From contig CAJNDS010002447.1 of assembly GCA_905221605.1 (NCBI GenBank), positions 249,942-313,941 of the forward strand: 64,000 nucleotides of DNA, in the 5' to 3' direction. A model generated the notes under the pieces. It was not told where the DNA came from. It saw only the letters and a program-made list of their open reading frames with translations, and searched no databases. This DNA is from Symbiodinium natans. Its lineage: Eukaryota; Sar; Dinophyceae; Suessiales; Symbiodiniaceae. The stretch's first letter is position 1. Every line of letters starts with the position of its first letter. Both the position numbers and the translations under genes were made by a program. This document shows positions 34,353 through 45,231 of the stretch, piece after piece.

Positions 34353-34411
34353 CAGTTGCCTCCTGCCTTGCGGGCTGTGTGTGCTCATCTACGTGCCATG
34401 TCTATCGGTGA
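34353..34411 (+). CDS. Mini-exon with canonical GTGAGT donor (plus)
   Basis: The plus frame reads QLPPALRAVCAHLRAMSI and runs into GTGAGT. Unknown product. Confidence 0.35.
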
Positions 34412-35360
34412 GTGACTCGAGACAGGGCTTTGGGGCGTTCGGGAGGATTGGCACTGTTTGGCAGGGACGGGTGGGGTTGAGGCCAGGCGAAGGTCGTGCC
34501 TGGAGGGGTATCCTAAACCCTAGACCCTAAACCCCAAGCCCCAAGCCCCCAGCCCGAAACCCAGGGCCTTCATCGTGGGGCACATCGCTCTGGGGATGAG
34601 GGCTTTTCCTTGCACTCATAGGGTTCAGGGTTTAGGGATCACAGGGTTTAGGGTTCGGGGCCCTCAGATGAACTCGAAACCCGTTTAAGCACTCTAAACT
34701 AGGGTCCCTTTGAAGGTCCGGTCGTTAAGGGTGCCGTACTATATAGGGGACCCAAAAGGGACCCAACTTAGAGAACGACTCATGGAGAGGGTGGAGCTCC
34801 AAACCGGCAGTTGCCTTCTTGGGGGGGGGGGGGGGGGGGTGGCAGGGCTTAGCTAGGCTGCAAAGCACCGGTGAAGCCTGAACCTAAGGGCCTGGAATCT
34901 GAAGCCCAAGAGCCCTAAGCCCCGTGAACACTGTGTAAAGCCTTAGAGTCCGAAACCCAAACCCTGAACCTAAGGGCTTGAAACCTAGAGCCTTCACCCT
35001 GAACTCTAAGTACTAAGACAAGAGCCCTAAAACCTCTGAGCCTAGAACCGAGCTAACCAACACCGCTGAAGCTCGAAGCGACAGACGCCCCAAAAAAAAA
35101 GAGTCCGGGGGATTTCGAAGAGTCCCTGAAAATTGTTTTTTTTGGTTTTTTTGGTTTTTGTTGGGTTTTTTGGTTTTTTTGGTTCTTTTGGTTTTTTTGG
35201 TTTTTTTGATTTTCGGTACGGATTTTCCGTACGGTTTTGGTGGAGAGTCATGAAATATTGTTCTTCTTTAGTTTTTTTGTTATCCGTGGGACTGGAGAGT
35301 CTAGAAAATTGTTGTTACTTGGGTTTTTTTGGTTCTTCAACAGCGACAAAAGGCAGAGAA

Positions 35361-35414
35361 AGTGCACGCCCACAGTCCCCCGTTTTGGAGTCCGGGGGAC
35401 TGTGGGCGTGCACT
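35361..35414. other. Perfect 22-bp inverted repeat (hairpin), 10-base loop
   Basis: Left arm 35361-35382 starts AGTGCACGCCCACAGTCCCC; right arm 35393-35414 is its exact reverse complement; loop TTTTGGAGTC. The right-hand copy of the element keeps only the left arm (about 37490-37511). Confidence 0.93.
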
Positions 35415-35466
35415 TTTTTTGTGTTTTTTACTCTCTCGTACTTGATAACTACCGTTCAATCTTCAG

Positions 35467-35608
35467 GTGATGATCTCTCTCATCTTAATTATGAAATTGC
35501 CTTTTCATTATTTGTGCGAGAACATGCTATGCATGAAGTGCTACTACGGAAACAGCTTTTCAGATTAAGTGAGTATCCCAGTGTGTTAGGCTATGGCAAG
35601 ATATCCAG
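35467..35608 (+). CDS. Exon with canonical GT-AG borders inside the AT-rich element
   Basis: Borders are TTCAATCTTCAG before and ATCCAG|GTGAGT after. The 142-base exon (2+138+2) reads DDLSHLNYEIAFSLFVREHA, then MHEVLLRKQLFRLSEYPSVL. Codons are AT-rich, unlike other exons here. Family not recognised; could be part of an element-borne protein or a captured host exon. A 116-codon minus frame at 35936-35586 overlaps it and is the alternative reading. Confidence 0.5.
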
Positions 35609-36109
35609 GTGAGTCTATACCTGGCTTAGTTCGTGAACTAGGAGGACAAGACGGAGAACTCACTTCGATGAGGCTGTTGGTCAAGTAGCAGGTCAAAAAC
35701 TCAAAGGACCAGAGACACGACCCATCAAGTGCGATCGTCGGAACGGCGTCGGTCCCCTCCCAACGACCTACCCTTGCTTCAGCTTTTCTTAGTATCGTCA
35801 GAACAACGAATCCTAAAATCGCATATTTGAACACCGGGAAATGAAGGACAGCTATTGGGACAATGGGGACACCCGCCTCACAGGCTCCGATAAGCCAGCA
35901 TTGGGCTACTCCATGTTTTGAATCTTGACAGGACAATGCTGGCTTTGTAGTTTGTATGTGTTAATGTATTTTGGCAACTTGTTCTTTCGAATGGCAAAGA
36001 ATGTTGTTTTATTGGATAAGTTGTAGTTTCGCAAGGCAAAGTATTCATCAAATGCCATGCGGAAAGTCCGCTGAAGTACTTTGTTTTTATGCATGAATGT
36101 ATATTATAC

Positions 36110-37060
36110 AAAGCATTCGCCCTATGCGAGTTTAACTACTGCAGCACTTAGTATATAGCTGAATATTGACTAAATGAATTCAACTTAGAAGGTTGTTTTT
36201 TGTACAACTCAAGTACGCACTAGACACCTTGAGTTTCATAAAAATGAAACCAATGCTACTGAAGTACTAGTTAAAGACTACTGATGCGCGATGCCTGAAA
36301 AGAGACAGGCTTTAAAAGACACAATTCTCATAGTAAAGTAGTTGTTGCCTCACAAAGGTCATAGCACAAGTAAATTCACAAACGCAAAAAACATCCCGAA
36401 ATGCAAGCTTTTCAGGAGAAACCCTGGTGAAGTTTGGATTTGAGGGTTTTAAAGTCTCTCTAAATAAGTAAAGCAACTGTTTGAGCAAATAACTCTAGGC
36501 AACAAACCTGTTTCCAGACAAATATTGCTTCTACTAGGCAAAATATTGCTCAACCATGCAGTACTCATTACATGTTGATTCGACCAATCTAGCAGTCAGT
36601 GAATATTCAATTATAGGGTGAGTACAAGATTTATTAAATTTACACAGAATATGACATAATGCTCAGTAAATGGTACTTGACTACAGAAAACTAATTCAAT
36701 TACGTACGAATGAAATACCATTCATATACTATTCGCTTAGACAAGTACAATTTACATAGAAAAGCCTTGAAAAGCACAAATTCCTAAGAACCATACCATC
36801 CACCCAGTAAAGGCTATAGTACTGAGCATGGGGGCAGAATGCTCAAACGCTCTTTACATGCTACTTGAATATGAAACTAAATTATTCATGTACCCATTAA
36901 ATACAGTACACTTTAAGTGTACGATGCACAGAAAAGTACAATTTGCAAAGAAAAGCGTAGAAAAGCACAATTTTCTTAGAGGGAAGGGGGGCTCAGGCAG
37001 TACGGAAAAGCACAAAAGAGCCACAAACGCACAAAAACACACAAAAAGCCAAAATTAGCA
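36110..37060. other. AT-rich interior, no gene seen
   Basis: Low-GC DNA with TACTTGA-like and GAAAAGCACAA-like short repeats. Frames are short and compositionally biased. I see no RNA gene or organelle gene in it. Confidence 0.6.
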
Positions 37061-37845
37061 AAAAGAACATGAAAGCCAAACAAATATATTTCAGGATTCT
37101 CCACAATATTCTCACGGAAAACCAAGAAACGACAATATTTCAGGACTTTCCACCAAATCTGTACGGAAAACCAAAAAACCCAACAAAAACCAAAAAAACC
37201 AAAAAAAACAATTTTCAGGGACTCTTCGAAATTAGGCCATCTGCTGGAAGAGTCCTGAAATATTGTTTTTTTTGGTTTTTTGGTTCTTTTGGTTTTTTTG
37301 GTTTTTTTGGTTCTTTTGTTTTTTTTGGTTTTTTTGATTTTCGGTACGGATTTTCCGTACGGTTTTGGTGGAGAGTCATGAAATATTGTTCTTCTTTAGT
37401 TTTCTTGTTATCCGTGGGACTGGAGAGTCTAGAAATATTGTTGTTACTTGGGTTTTTTTGGTTCTTCAACAGCGACAAAAGGCAGAGAAAGTGCACGCCC
37501 ACAGTCCCCCGTTTTGAAAAAAAACCAATCTGGGCGTCCGGGGTTTAGGGTTTTTGGTACCCTAAACTCGACAATGCACTGTATGCATGGTATGTAGGGT
37601 TTATGGTTGAGGCGCTACTGTGAGGAACATCTTTTCGCGTGGTGATCAATCGCCAACCTCTGAGCCCTCGTGAACGCAGCCCAGGCGCGGTAGCGGATTA
37701 CCGGCAACCACAACCACCACCAACACCACCTGAGCTACCTGGCATGAGCTCAAGAGGGCTTAGGGTGCAGGGTTTGGGCTTAGGGCTCAGGGTTCCTGAG
37801 GCCACTGGTTTGGAGGTTATAGGGCTGAGGGCCAGCTTGCTTTAG

Positions 37846-37968
37846 GGAACGCAAACCAAGAAACTCTTCTGTAGAGCGCTTCTTGGAATGCCTGTCAGCC
37901 AAGAGGAGGGAACCCTGAGAAGGCTTTTAATGTCAACGGCGGGGCTAATGGTGGGCTCTTTGTGTTAG
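37846..37968 (+). CDS. C-terminal exon, unknown protein
   Basis: After CAGCTTGCTTTAG the plus frame reads KKLFCRALLGMPVSQEEGTL and ends RRLLMSTAGLMVGSLC then TAG; 41 codons. Good pyrimidine tract, AG|GG acceptor, no filler inside. Upstream exons not identified. Confidence 0.5.
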   Translation, partial: GTQTKKLFCRALLGMPVSQEEGTLRRLLMSTAGLMVGSLC

Positions 37969-38094
37969 CATACAAGCCATGAAGCAAACCCGAAACCCTA
38001 AACCCTAGAGCGCATGACGTAAGCCCCTGGACCCAAAACCCATAAGGTGGTCCCAGAAACCCCGGAAACCCCAAAAACCAAGCGCACACCCCGC

Positions 38095-38182
38095 CAATAA
38101 GGCAATGCTTCCGCGATGTTTTAAAAACATAGGGGCTGGGGGCTTGCCCCGAAAAGTTTCAAGACCAAGGGCTGCCTGACTC
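38095..38182 (-). CDS. Mini-exon, unknown (minus)
   Basis: After GAGTCAG the minus frame reads AALGLETFRGKPPAPMFLKH and continues RGSIALLA. Partner exons uncertain. Confidence 0.4.
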
Positions 38183-38304
38183 AGTCTTTCGGGTTTAGGG
38201 CCCAACAAAAACCCTGAAACCCAGAAGCTCTAAACCCCTCAACCCAAAAAACACCCTGAAGCCCAGAACCCCTACAACCTAAAACTCTACATAAACCTGA
38301 AAAA

Positions 38305-39388
38305 CAACAAGCGCATGCCGTCAGCTGGCCGCCCTGCGCGCCTGAACCTCGACCGTAAACCTAGCGTGGCGGGGGAGGAGGGCGCCAGAGGATTTGGAAA
38401 GTGGGGGTTTAAAGTTTCAGGTCTGCGGCTTTTAGAGGAGTCTCCTCCAGGATTCTTGAGAAGCCAGGCCCCATGTTGCAGGTGTAGTGTGTAGCCACGC
38501 CGCAAACCCCCAAACACTCTACACCAGACCCTGATGCAGCGCAGAAGAGCTTCACCCTAAACCTTAAGTCCTGAACCCTAACCCTATAGACCTCAAGCCT
38601 AATCCTAAAACCCTAAACCCTTCCTCGCAGTGGTGGCGGACATCGGACACGATAGGAAGGTCACAGAAGTGGACGAGGATGGACCTTCCGGAGTTCTGCG
38701 CTTTCCTACCGCAGGAGTGAGGGCACCCATAAGGGAACTAGATAAGAGCTTAGGGTTTAGTGCTTTGGGGTTCGGGGTTTAGGGTTTGGGCAAGTTGGAG
38801 GTTCCCTTAAGGTAGTATTACAGGGGAGAATCAAGAGTTGAATGGGTCGTGGGATTGCCAAGCCGGGGTTCTGGCGAAGGGTCACCCAGGACAGGGCATG
38901 CTGAAGGAGTCTTGCAAGGGATTTGGGCTAGGGCCCCAATCAAAACACCAAACGAGCCTTTTCCCTTGTTCCCGTAAACCCTGAATCCCCCCCTGCCTCA
39001 ACGCGAGTCGGCTCGGGACGTTCGGGTTTTAGGGCCGAAGCCATGCTTTAGAGGGATTTGAAGCGCACAGGGTTTGAGCTTTTGGGGGGGAGAGGGGAGG
39101 TGAGGGTTTCGAGCGTGTTGGGTTCAAGCCCCCCCCCCCCCCGTCTAGACCCTAAACACCCAAGACTCCTGGCCAAGCAAACCTGCCACACTATTTGGAG
39201 TCCCTTAGCCCCGACCCCTGCAAATTCGGTTAAGAAGGTCGGGGCTTGCTCTTCGAAGTGGCTTAGAGCTTGGGGTTGAGGGTTGAAGACTCTGAACTCT
39301 GAACCGTAAACCCGAAGGTACTTGAGGCGCGCACTTCATGGTGCTGTTCATGATGCTTACCTGAGCGTGGTCGGCAGAGTGGAGGAAC
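38305..39388 (+). CDS. Unknown plus-strand gene, about three exons
   Basis: Islands: 38305-38395 (MPSAGRPARLNLDRKPSVAG), 38627-38750 after CCTCGCAG (ADIGHDRKVTEVDEDGPSGV, then LRFPTAGVRAPIRELDKS) and 39317-39388 after CCGAAG (YLRRALHGAVHDAYLSVVGR). All are on one strand and highly protein-like; junction phases were not resolved. The last island is also open on the minus strand with a GTAAGC donor, so its strand is less sure. No domain recognised. Confidence 0.45.
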
Positions 39389-39530
39389 ATTTTTGGAGTT
39401 GCGGTTCTTGGGGCCCTACGTCGGCTTTAGGACTTAGGGAAGGTCGAGGTTGAAAGCCTTGACAGCTTACAATAAAGCCCTGTTACACCCTATTTGGACA
39501 TCCTGATCAACTACGTCTAGGGTTTGGGGT

Positions 39531-39714
39531 TTAGGGTTCGGGGTCAAGCTCATAGATTGCGGTCACGCTGCTGTTGAAAGGGCGCGAGGCGCACCACCAG
39601 CGTGACAGTGGGAAGGTCGAAAGCTTCTTGAGCCACGGTGTTACAGTGGCGACAACGTCTTCGTATGGCCTTTCTATAGGTCCCCGTATGAATGGTGTTA
39701 TGAGTAGTTGCCCC
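39531..39714 (-). CDS. C-terminal exon, unknown (minus)
   Basis: After CGGGAG the minus frame reads GQLLITPFIRGPIERPYEDV, then VATVTPWLKKLSTFPLSRWW and ends shortly after in filler. Strongly protein-like. The real 3' edge may lie before the TAA at 39533-39531, which falls in filler. A 178-codon minus frame that includes the CT array is an artefact. Confidence 0.5.
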
Positions 39715-39757
39715 CTCCCGCAAACTACGATGCGGGACCCCCTGAATCAAGCCCTTG

Positions 39758-39769
39758 TTTTTTTTTTTT

Positions 39770-39800
<31 letters not shown>

Positions 39801-39801
39801 G
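39758..39801. repeat. Poly-T/poly-G tract
   Basis: About 22 T followed by about 22 G on the plus strand. Confidence 0.96.
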
Positions 39802-39855
39802 CAGGGTTTGTGGAGGTTGTTGGGGGGCTGGGCTTGGACCCCAAGTCGGCCGGGC

Positions 39856-40023
39856 TCTCTCTCTCTCTCTGTCTCTCTGTCTCTCTGTCTCTCTGTCTCT
39901 CTGTCTCTCTGTCTCTCTGTCTCTCTGTCTCTCTGTCTCTCTGTCTCTCTGTCGCTCTGTCTCTCTGTCTCTCTGTCTCTCTGTCTCTCTGTCTCTCTGT
40001 CTCTCTGTCTCTCTGTCTCTCTG

Positions 40024-40064
<41 letters not shown>
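39856..40064. repeat. (CTGTCTCT)n array flanked by (CT)n
   Basis: About 20 copies of an octamer. It creates long Ser/Leu/Cys (plus) and Arg/Glu/Thr (minus) frames in several phases. Confidence 0.97.
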
Positions 40065-40066
<2 letters not shown>

Positions 40067-40312
40067 ACGTTGCTTCTCCTCTTCAAGAACCGAGCTTTTA
40101 GTTCTAGCGTTTGGCTTCCTGAAGCTGAATCTTGGGTGGAGGCCGGGAGGGATCATTTTTGATTCCGGACCTGGCAAATCGGAATGCGAACAAACCGTAC
40201 ATTAAAGATACCGTTCTAAACAAGATTCCCCAGACAAAACTTTCCCTAAACAAAAAGGAACCCTTTGCTCAGAAGCCCCCTTCCTTTAGGATTAGGGTTC
40301 AGGGTTTCGGCC

Positions 40313-40614
40313 ATGGTGTCTATACCGACTAAGAGCAAACAGAAACGGAGAACACAGTATCCAGCCTTGTCCAGTCGCACGTGCCTCGCCTGGACAGCTG
40401 TCACCGAGGGTTCAGGGTTTACGGTTCATGGCGACAGGTTCCTTGTGCGAATGCATGCCTGGCCGACACCCATGCACAGCCTTTCAGGAATGCTTTCGCA
40501 AGGCTTTGCTTCGGGAAGCAGAACGTCAATCTAAGCGTGTCCTTGGCTGCTTTTCATGTTCTGACCGCTAGGGCAGTGTCTACAAACTTTCCCAGAAGGG
40601 CGTGTGGTGTTTAA
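40313..40614 (+). CDS. Small two-exon gene, unknown (89 aa)
   Basis: ATG at 40313 follows TTTCGGCC. Exon 1 (40313-40405) reads MVSIPTKSKQKRRTQYPALS and ends ACC|GAGGG, a GA donor. Exon 2 (40438-40614) starts after GCGACAG and reads ADTHAQPFRNAFARLCFGKQ, then NVNLSVSLAAFHVLTARAVS, ending in TAA. Both junction sides are phase 0. The 32-base intron is filler-like and very short, which is a caution. Basic N-terminus; no domain recognised. Confidence 0.45.
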
Positions 40615-40729
40615 GTGGCCCTTGGTCTAGGTTTCTCCAAATCATGGCTCCCCGTATCTTAGGGATGGTTAAGCTCTATTCAGCCCTATTCAACCCTATT
40701 CAGCCCGACTAAGCTCGTGAACCTTAGGG

Positions 40730-42275
40730 TAATCACCACTGACGGACCATACTTGAGAGGCTTCAGCCGAAGGAAAGCCTGCTCCTCGATCGCAGTCACG
40801 ATGCTCTTGGCCGTTCCGTATTCATTGAGCACAGGCCTCAAGCACCCTAGACCCTATAGACCTTAAACCCTATAACCCCTCCGGCCCTTAAGCCCTTACC
40901 AACTGGCCACGGGTTAAGTTCCGCGGACCAAACTTAACAAAGAGGTCACCTCCCCGACAAAGAATACTGCAAGCAACAAAAGAACCACCTGGGTTTACGA
41001 TAACAGTGGACCCCTGGTACAGACCCGCAAGTAGTAGAATCCCCTTGCAATACTAAGGACCACAATAACTAGACCCAATCCAAGAGTAACCTAGGAGGGT
41101 GACCTTTCTGGGATTAAATGCCAAAAAAAGGGAAACCAAAACTTAAGAAAGGGCTGGGTCCAAGTATACCTTACTTAAACAGCACACCCTAAACCCTAAA
41201 TCCCCAAACCCGGCGCAAGGTTGCGGGTTTAGGTCTTCATGTCAACTTTTCCCTCCAAATAGGCCAAAGGGACACTTCGAGTAACAATGGGCCTTCTCGG
41301 GCTTCCTACTGTAGCAACCCTTTTGGGGCTTTTGGGGTCAGGGTTTAGGGTCCCTAAACCCTGAACCCTCAAACCCCGAAACCCCTAAGCTCCACCAGTG
41401 CCTGGAGACGTCCTCAGGCTCCTGCTTGGCTTTAAGCAAGCACTGGATGCTCACAAAGCCTTCCGCATCCATCTTTGCCTGAATGTCCTGGGGACCGCGG
41501 GCGTTGGTGCTCTGGGGCTTTTAGGGCCTTGAGGGTCGAGGCTTGGGGTTCAATGGCTACGGGGGCTCGTGTTTGGGGCTTGGGGTTTTGGAGGGGTCTG
41601 GGGTTCAGGGTTCCAGGTGTACAGGGCCCCGATGGGGTCTGCTGATGCCATTTTCGAGCTTCGGACGTCGTCTCTAAGCAGGTTCGCCACCAGCTTGACG
41701 AGTCGCTTGCCACCGGCAACGTGACCTGGCTGGGGTTCATGGGAATCCGATGGTTCAGCAGGAAGGGTTTAGGGTTTGGCTTACACCTAGGGTACCCCAG
41801 AAGACAATTGAGAGAACTGACCATCTCAGCCCCAAAGCCCTCAAAATGCTGGCTACGCCACCCGACCGGCCGGCGAACCAAGGAGAACAATCGAATCTAT
41901 TTCCCTCCAACCCTGACGCTCATCCTTACTAGACTAAACCCTTAAACCCTAAACCCGAAACCCTAAACTCGGAACCATAGGAGCCCTTTGACAAAGCCGA
42001 GGCGGAGGCCTGGATCGTGCTCCACAGACCCCGCAACCTTGCGGCTCCGGGCTTAGGGCTTAGGGTTTAGGATGTAGCGTCTAGGCCAGGCATGAAACGG
42101 CACCCGCTGTGGAGCTGGCAACTTCACAATGCTCCCACGCCCACATGGCCCAAGCTCACATGGCAACAGTGCGTTAGGAGTTTTCGGGGGTTCGGGTCTG
42201 AAAGCTGCCACATGCGAACAATTGCCTGAATAGCCAAGTCGTATAGCAGCCGCTGCTCATGTGGTGCGGCAACAA
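40730..42275 (-). CDS. Unknown multi-exon gene (minus), possible La-motif- or Tpt1-like winged helix
   Basis: Minus islands in order: 42275-42200 (APHEQRLLYDLAIQ), about 42175-42105 (LLPCELGPCGRGSIVKLPAP), about 42050-41975 (AARLRGLWSTIQASASALSK), 41725-41648 (GGKRLVKLVANLLRDDVRSS), about 41504-41410 (DIQAKMDAEGFVSIQCLLKA) and 40837-40730 (LNEYGTAKSIVTAIEEQAFL, then LKPLKYGPSVV). The 41725 and 41504 islands join in phase 0 (ATG|GCATCA ... CCCCAG|GAC). Together they read LLRDDVRSS...KMDAEGFVSIQCLL, which recalls La motifs or the N-terminal domain of Tpt1/KptA tRNA phosphotransferases; residues that would decide are missing. The 42050 island is open on the plus strand too. Confidence 0.45.
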
Positions 42276-42552
42276 TGAAATCCCCAAACCCTAAGCCCCT
42301 AACCCTACACCGTAAACCCTACATACCTTGAAATTCTCCAGACCGCAAGCCCCAAACCCCGAATTCCTTGGCCCTCAAAATCGCCCAAGACCTGACTCCA
42401 CCTCCAACCCCTCGACGTTCAAACCCTAAACCCTGAAAGCCCGTCAATGCACTAAACCCTCAATTATGGGGTTTACAAGGGTCTGGGGTTGCTAACGCCC
42501 GAAACCCTCAAGCCCCTAAGGCCCGAAACCCCTCTTGCCATGCGCCCTGGCC

Positions 42553-43198
42553 TTGCGACAGCCAGAATCCCAGGCAATCTGATCGCCGCCTCAGCCAAGT
42601 TTGGGTTTAGGGTTTAGGCTTTGGGGTTTAGGGTTTCGGAATTAAGATTCAGGTTTTGCCGGGGAATCGAGTTGTCTACAGCTTGGTAGCACATCCCCAC
42701 TTCATGAATATGGGTAGAACCGTAGGGTTGGAGCGGAGACCCTGAACCCACCTTTAGGGCCTTAGTCTAGGGTTTCGGGCTTAGGTTGTTAGACTTTTTG
42801 GGGCCACAAACCAGGTCATTCACTTAGCTTACTGGTTCTTGTTGGGGAATGAGGGAATTAGGCGTCTTCTGTCCCCCAATATACCCTTCAAGGGGACGAC
42901 TTCCTTCAATTCCCTACGAAGGGCCGGCGCGTTCGGGGCTTGGGCCGGCACGCTGGATCATTTTAGCGTTTAGGTCTCAGGATTTAGGATTTTCGGTGAT
43001 CTTCGAGGATTGCGGCCTTTGTCTGCGCATGCATTCTGTTGGAGATCAAGGCTTTATAGGGTTTGCGGGATTACGGGTTTGTGGTGCTAGAGTTCGGGGA
43101 TCACGGCTAGCAGCACGTACCGGAACGAAGGAGCTAAGGGTAAAGGGCTCCTTCATGAACCTCCACCCGGACTGCCGAGCTCCCCGCTGGTCTCGCAC
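42553..43198 (-). CDS. Unknown exons (minus)
   Basis: Island 43198-43135 follows GCGTCAG and reads VRDQRGARQSGWRFMKEPFT. Island 42591-42553 follows GGCTGAG, reads GDQIAWDSGCRK and ends at GCC. They may continue the gene at 42275-40730 or be separate. A plus-strand open frame at 43233-43421 overlaps this neighbourhood. Confidence 0.38.
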
Positions 43199-43756
43199 CT
43201 GACGCGCGCTCAACCCTCACACAAGCCCTTGCATGGAAACTACCATGAGGGCACCGCAATCTGAGCACGCGAATCTGAAGCGGCCATTTTACCCCCGCTG
43301 CTGGCAGAGCTGGGGGAAGGGGACCGGTGCCCAGCGGCACGCCGCCGAAACCTTCGGAGCTGGGTCCGGCCCTCCAAGCGGGAGTTTTGTTGGCACCACC
43401 CATGATTCTCCGAAGTGCTGAGAGCCTCGGAGGCAGAGGACGTCCAACGTCATCCAGGCGGTTCGGATGGGCGTGGAGCAGCTTAGAGGTCGCTGTCCTT
43501 GCCGATGATCATCATCATGTCCCTGCAATGCAGGGGTCGTGAGATACGAACCAGCCCCCCCCTCAAGTGCTGCCAAGGCTGCGGCTCAACACTGTGAAAG
43601 CTCCCTGGGCCTGTAATCCAACTGCTCCACTCTTTCCGAGGCGTCACAGAGCTCCACATTCAGGCGCATGGCCAAGACAATGTCTTCAAGAGCCTGAAGG
43701 TTCACAAGCTGTTAAACTCAGGTGCTGCCGCCGATCCTGGAGCCCTACCAGTAGTA

Positions 43757-43985
43757 GGTGCCCGGCCATCGGGCGGTAGCGGTTGTGCATGAACCTGCGG
43801 AGAGACGGCTAAAGCTTCTCACCCCACACCCTAAAACCCCATGAGCCCTATGAACCCTGTGAAAACCAGTAAGCCCTAAACGCCCTAAACCCCTAAACTT
43901 CCAAGCCCTTGGAGGATGCCAAGCAGCTGAGAGGCCACCGGCAAAGATCGCCACACCACGCTCGCCTCAGCATGGGCAACGCCCG
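43757..43985 (-). CDS. Unknown two-exon gene piece (minus)
   Basis: Island 43985-43905 reads DAGVAHAEASVVWRSLPVAS and QLLGILQG before GC. Island 43798-43757 follows CCGCAG, reads FMHNRYRPMAGHLLL and ends at GTAGGG. Phase 2 agrees across the junction. The plus strand is also open (43612-43795, FRGVTELHIQAHGQDNVFKS), so the strand is not certain. Confidence 0.4.
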
Positions 43986-44199
43986 CATCCCAAAATCCGG
44001 TGTAGTATAGGGTTTATGGGGCTTTTTGAGGCTTTGGGCTTTACATGGCTTTTCAGGTTTAGGGTTTACCTGGACCCCCAGTGTATGTACACAATAGCCC
44101 GAAACCCAGAAAAGGGCCATTACTTTAAATATTTTGAGGGCTTAGGTAGGGCTTGGGTTGTTTTTGTTTTTTCAGGTTTTAGAGCTTCAAGAAACCTCT

Positions 44200-45015
44200 G
44201 GGGGACCGGCCAGGAGGGAGCCGCCAGAGCTTTCGAGCTGGCCATCGGAACCTTTTGGGGGGGTTGAGGGTTTAGGGTTTAGGGCTAGGGTTTAGGGTTT
44301 GGGGTTTAGCTCTGGTGTAGGGCGCTACAGGATTGTGATGCGGTCGTAGGGCTTTTGTTGAGTATGTCAAGGGTTTCAGGGCTCAGGCCTTTGGATTTAA
44401 GGGCAGAAAGGGTCCAAGCCGATAAACCCTACACCCGAATGTTCCTGGCGCCTAGCGCGGCCGCTGGTCTGAAGATGGAGACCCTCTTGAAGCCCTCCAT
44501 CTCTCCGACGGCCTGATGCATTGCTCTCTTTGCAGGGGATGGGGGTTGTGTTTGAAAAATTTGGGTTGCATTCTGGTATATTCCTTAGAGTCTTAGAGCT
44601 TAGGGTACCACAACGGGCTAAATTGGAATTTAGATCATGTGCTGGGGGGGTTGTAGGGTTTATGGGCATATTTTGAAAGAGTTCTGGACGTGACCTGAAT
44701 GCCCCCAAGCCCGACACCCTCCCGCCCAAGCCCCAAATGCGGCCAGGCCCTCGCAGAAAGTACCCAGTTCTAGGCCCGAAGCCCTGATTCCAAAAAACTT
44801 CCTAGGCTTTAGGGTTAGAACCTTTTGCAGAGAGAAGCGGAGACCCAGGGCACCCCTGCCTCTGCGGCTTCTCCTTCCGGGCAGCCGTTGTTGCGGGGGG
44901 GGTTCAGGGGTGGTTCTGGACCCCGGGAGTTTCTGCTGGCAGCCTTCTAGCCAACCTTAAAGCTCCAATTCGCGAAGCGCGCCGGAACATGCAAGCGCGA
45001 GGGTGTAAGGTCTGA
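44200..45015 (+). CDS. Unknown plus-strand gene, last exons
   Basis: The terminal exon 44908-45015 follows GGGGGTTCAG and reads GWFWTPGVSAGSLLANLKAP, then IREARRNMQARGCKV and TGA; 36 codons. Possible upstream islands are 44439-44510 (FLAPSAAAGLKMETLLKPSI, ending before GCC) and 44203-44255 (TGQEGAARAFELAIGTFWG). The 44439-44510 island is equally open on the minus strand (VGEMEGFKRVSIFRPAA), so only the last exon is well supported. Confidence 0.42.
44824..44890 (-). CDS. Possible mini-exon (minus)
   Basis: The minus frame reads GCPEGEAAEAGVPWVSASL and then meets filler. Isolated. Confidence 0.3.
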
Positions 45016-45188
45016 GGTATCATAGTATCTACGGTCTACTTTAATACACTTAACGGCACCCACCGGGCAACTTCACAGTCCTCTCCATACATGTCAAGGG
45101 GTCCATGCAAGGCCCAAGTCCCGTTTGGGGCACGGGGGTCAGGACTAAGCAACCCCTTCCAACCCCTTCTGTGCGTAAGCCGAGAGGG

Positions 45189-45231
45189 TGGGGGGTGGGG
45201 TGGGGGGGGTGGGGGGGGGTGGGGGGGGTCG
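45189..45231. repeat. G-rich low-complexity tract
   Basis: Runs of G broken by single T or TG. Possible G-quadruplex former; no gene. Confidence 0.9.

Larger units (their letters stand above)
35090..37530. mobile_element. AT-rich inserted element with repeated ends
   Basis: The block 35205-35382 (GATTTTCGGTACGGATTTTC through the GCAGAGAAAGTGCACG region) is repeated nearly exactly in direct orientation at 37335-37515. A second arrangement, 37080-37245, is an inverted relative of the left end: its reverse complement matches 35110-35170, including GAAGAGTCCCTGAAAATTG. Between them is about 1.6 kb of AT-rich DNA with no telomere-like filler, unlike the rest of the window. T-rich TTTTTTGG runs mark both ends. 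It looks like a foreign insertion; class unknown. Only one coding exon is supported inside. Confidence 0.7.

Noticed and set aside
36110-37060. Mitochondrial or plastid DNA insert
   Set aside because: AT-rich, but no cox1, cob, cox3 or plastid gene peptide could be read in any frame.
39574-40205. Long overlapping frames of 130-178 codons
   Set aside because: They are created by the CTGTCTCT array and the T/G tracts; translations are Ser-Leu-Cys or Arg-Glu-Thr repeats.
43233-43421. 62-codon plus ORF starting METTMRAPQ
   Set aside because: Protein-like, but three overlapping frames on two strands are open here, and I could not decide; left out as a feature.
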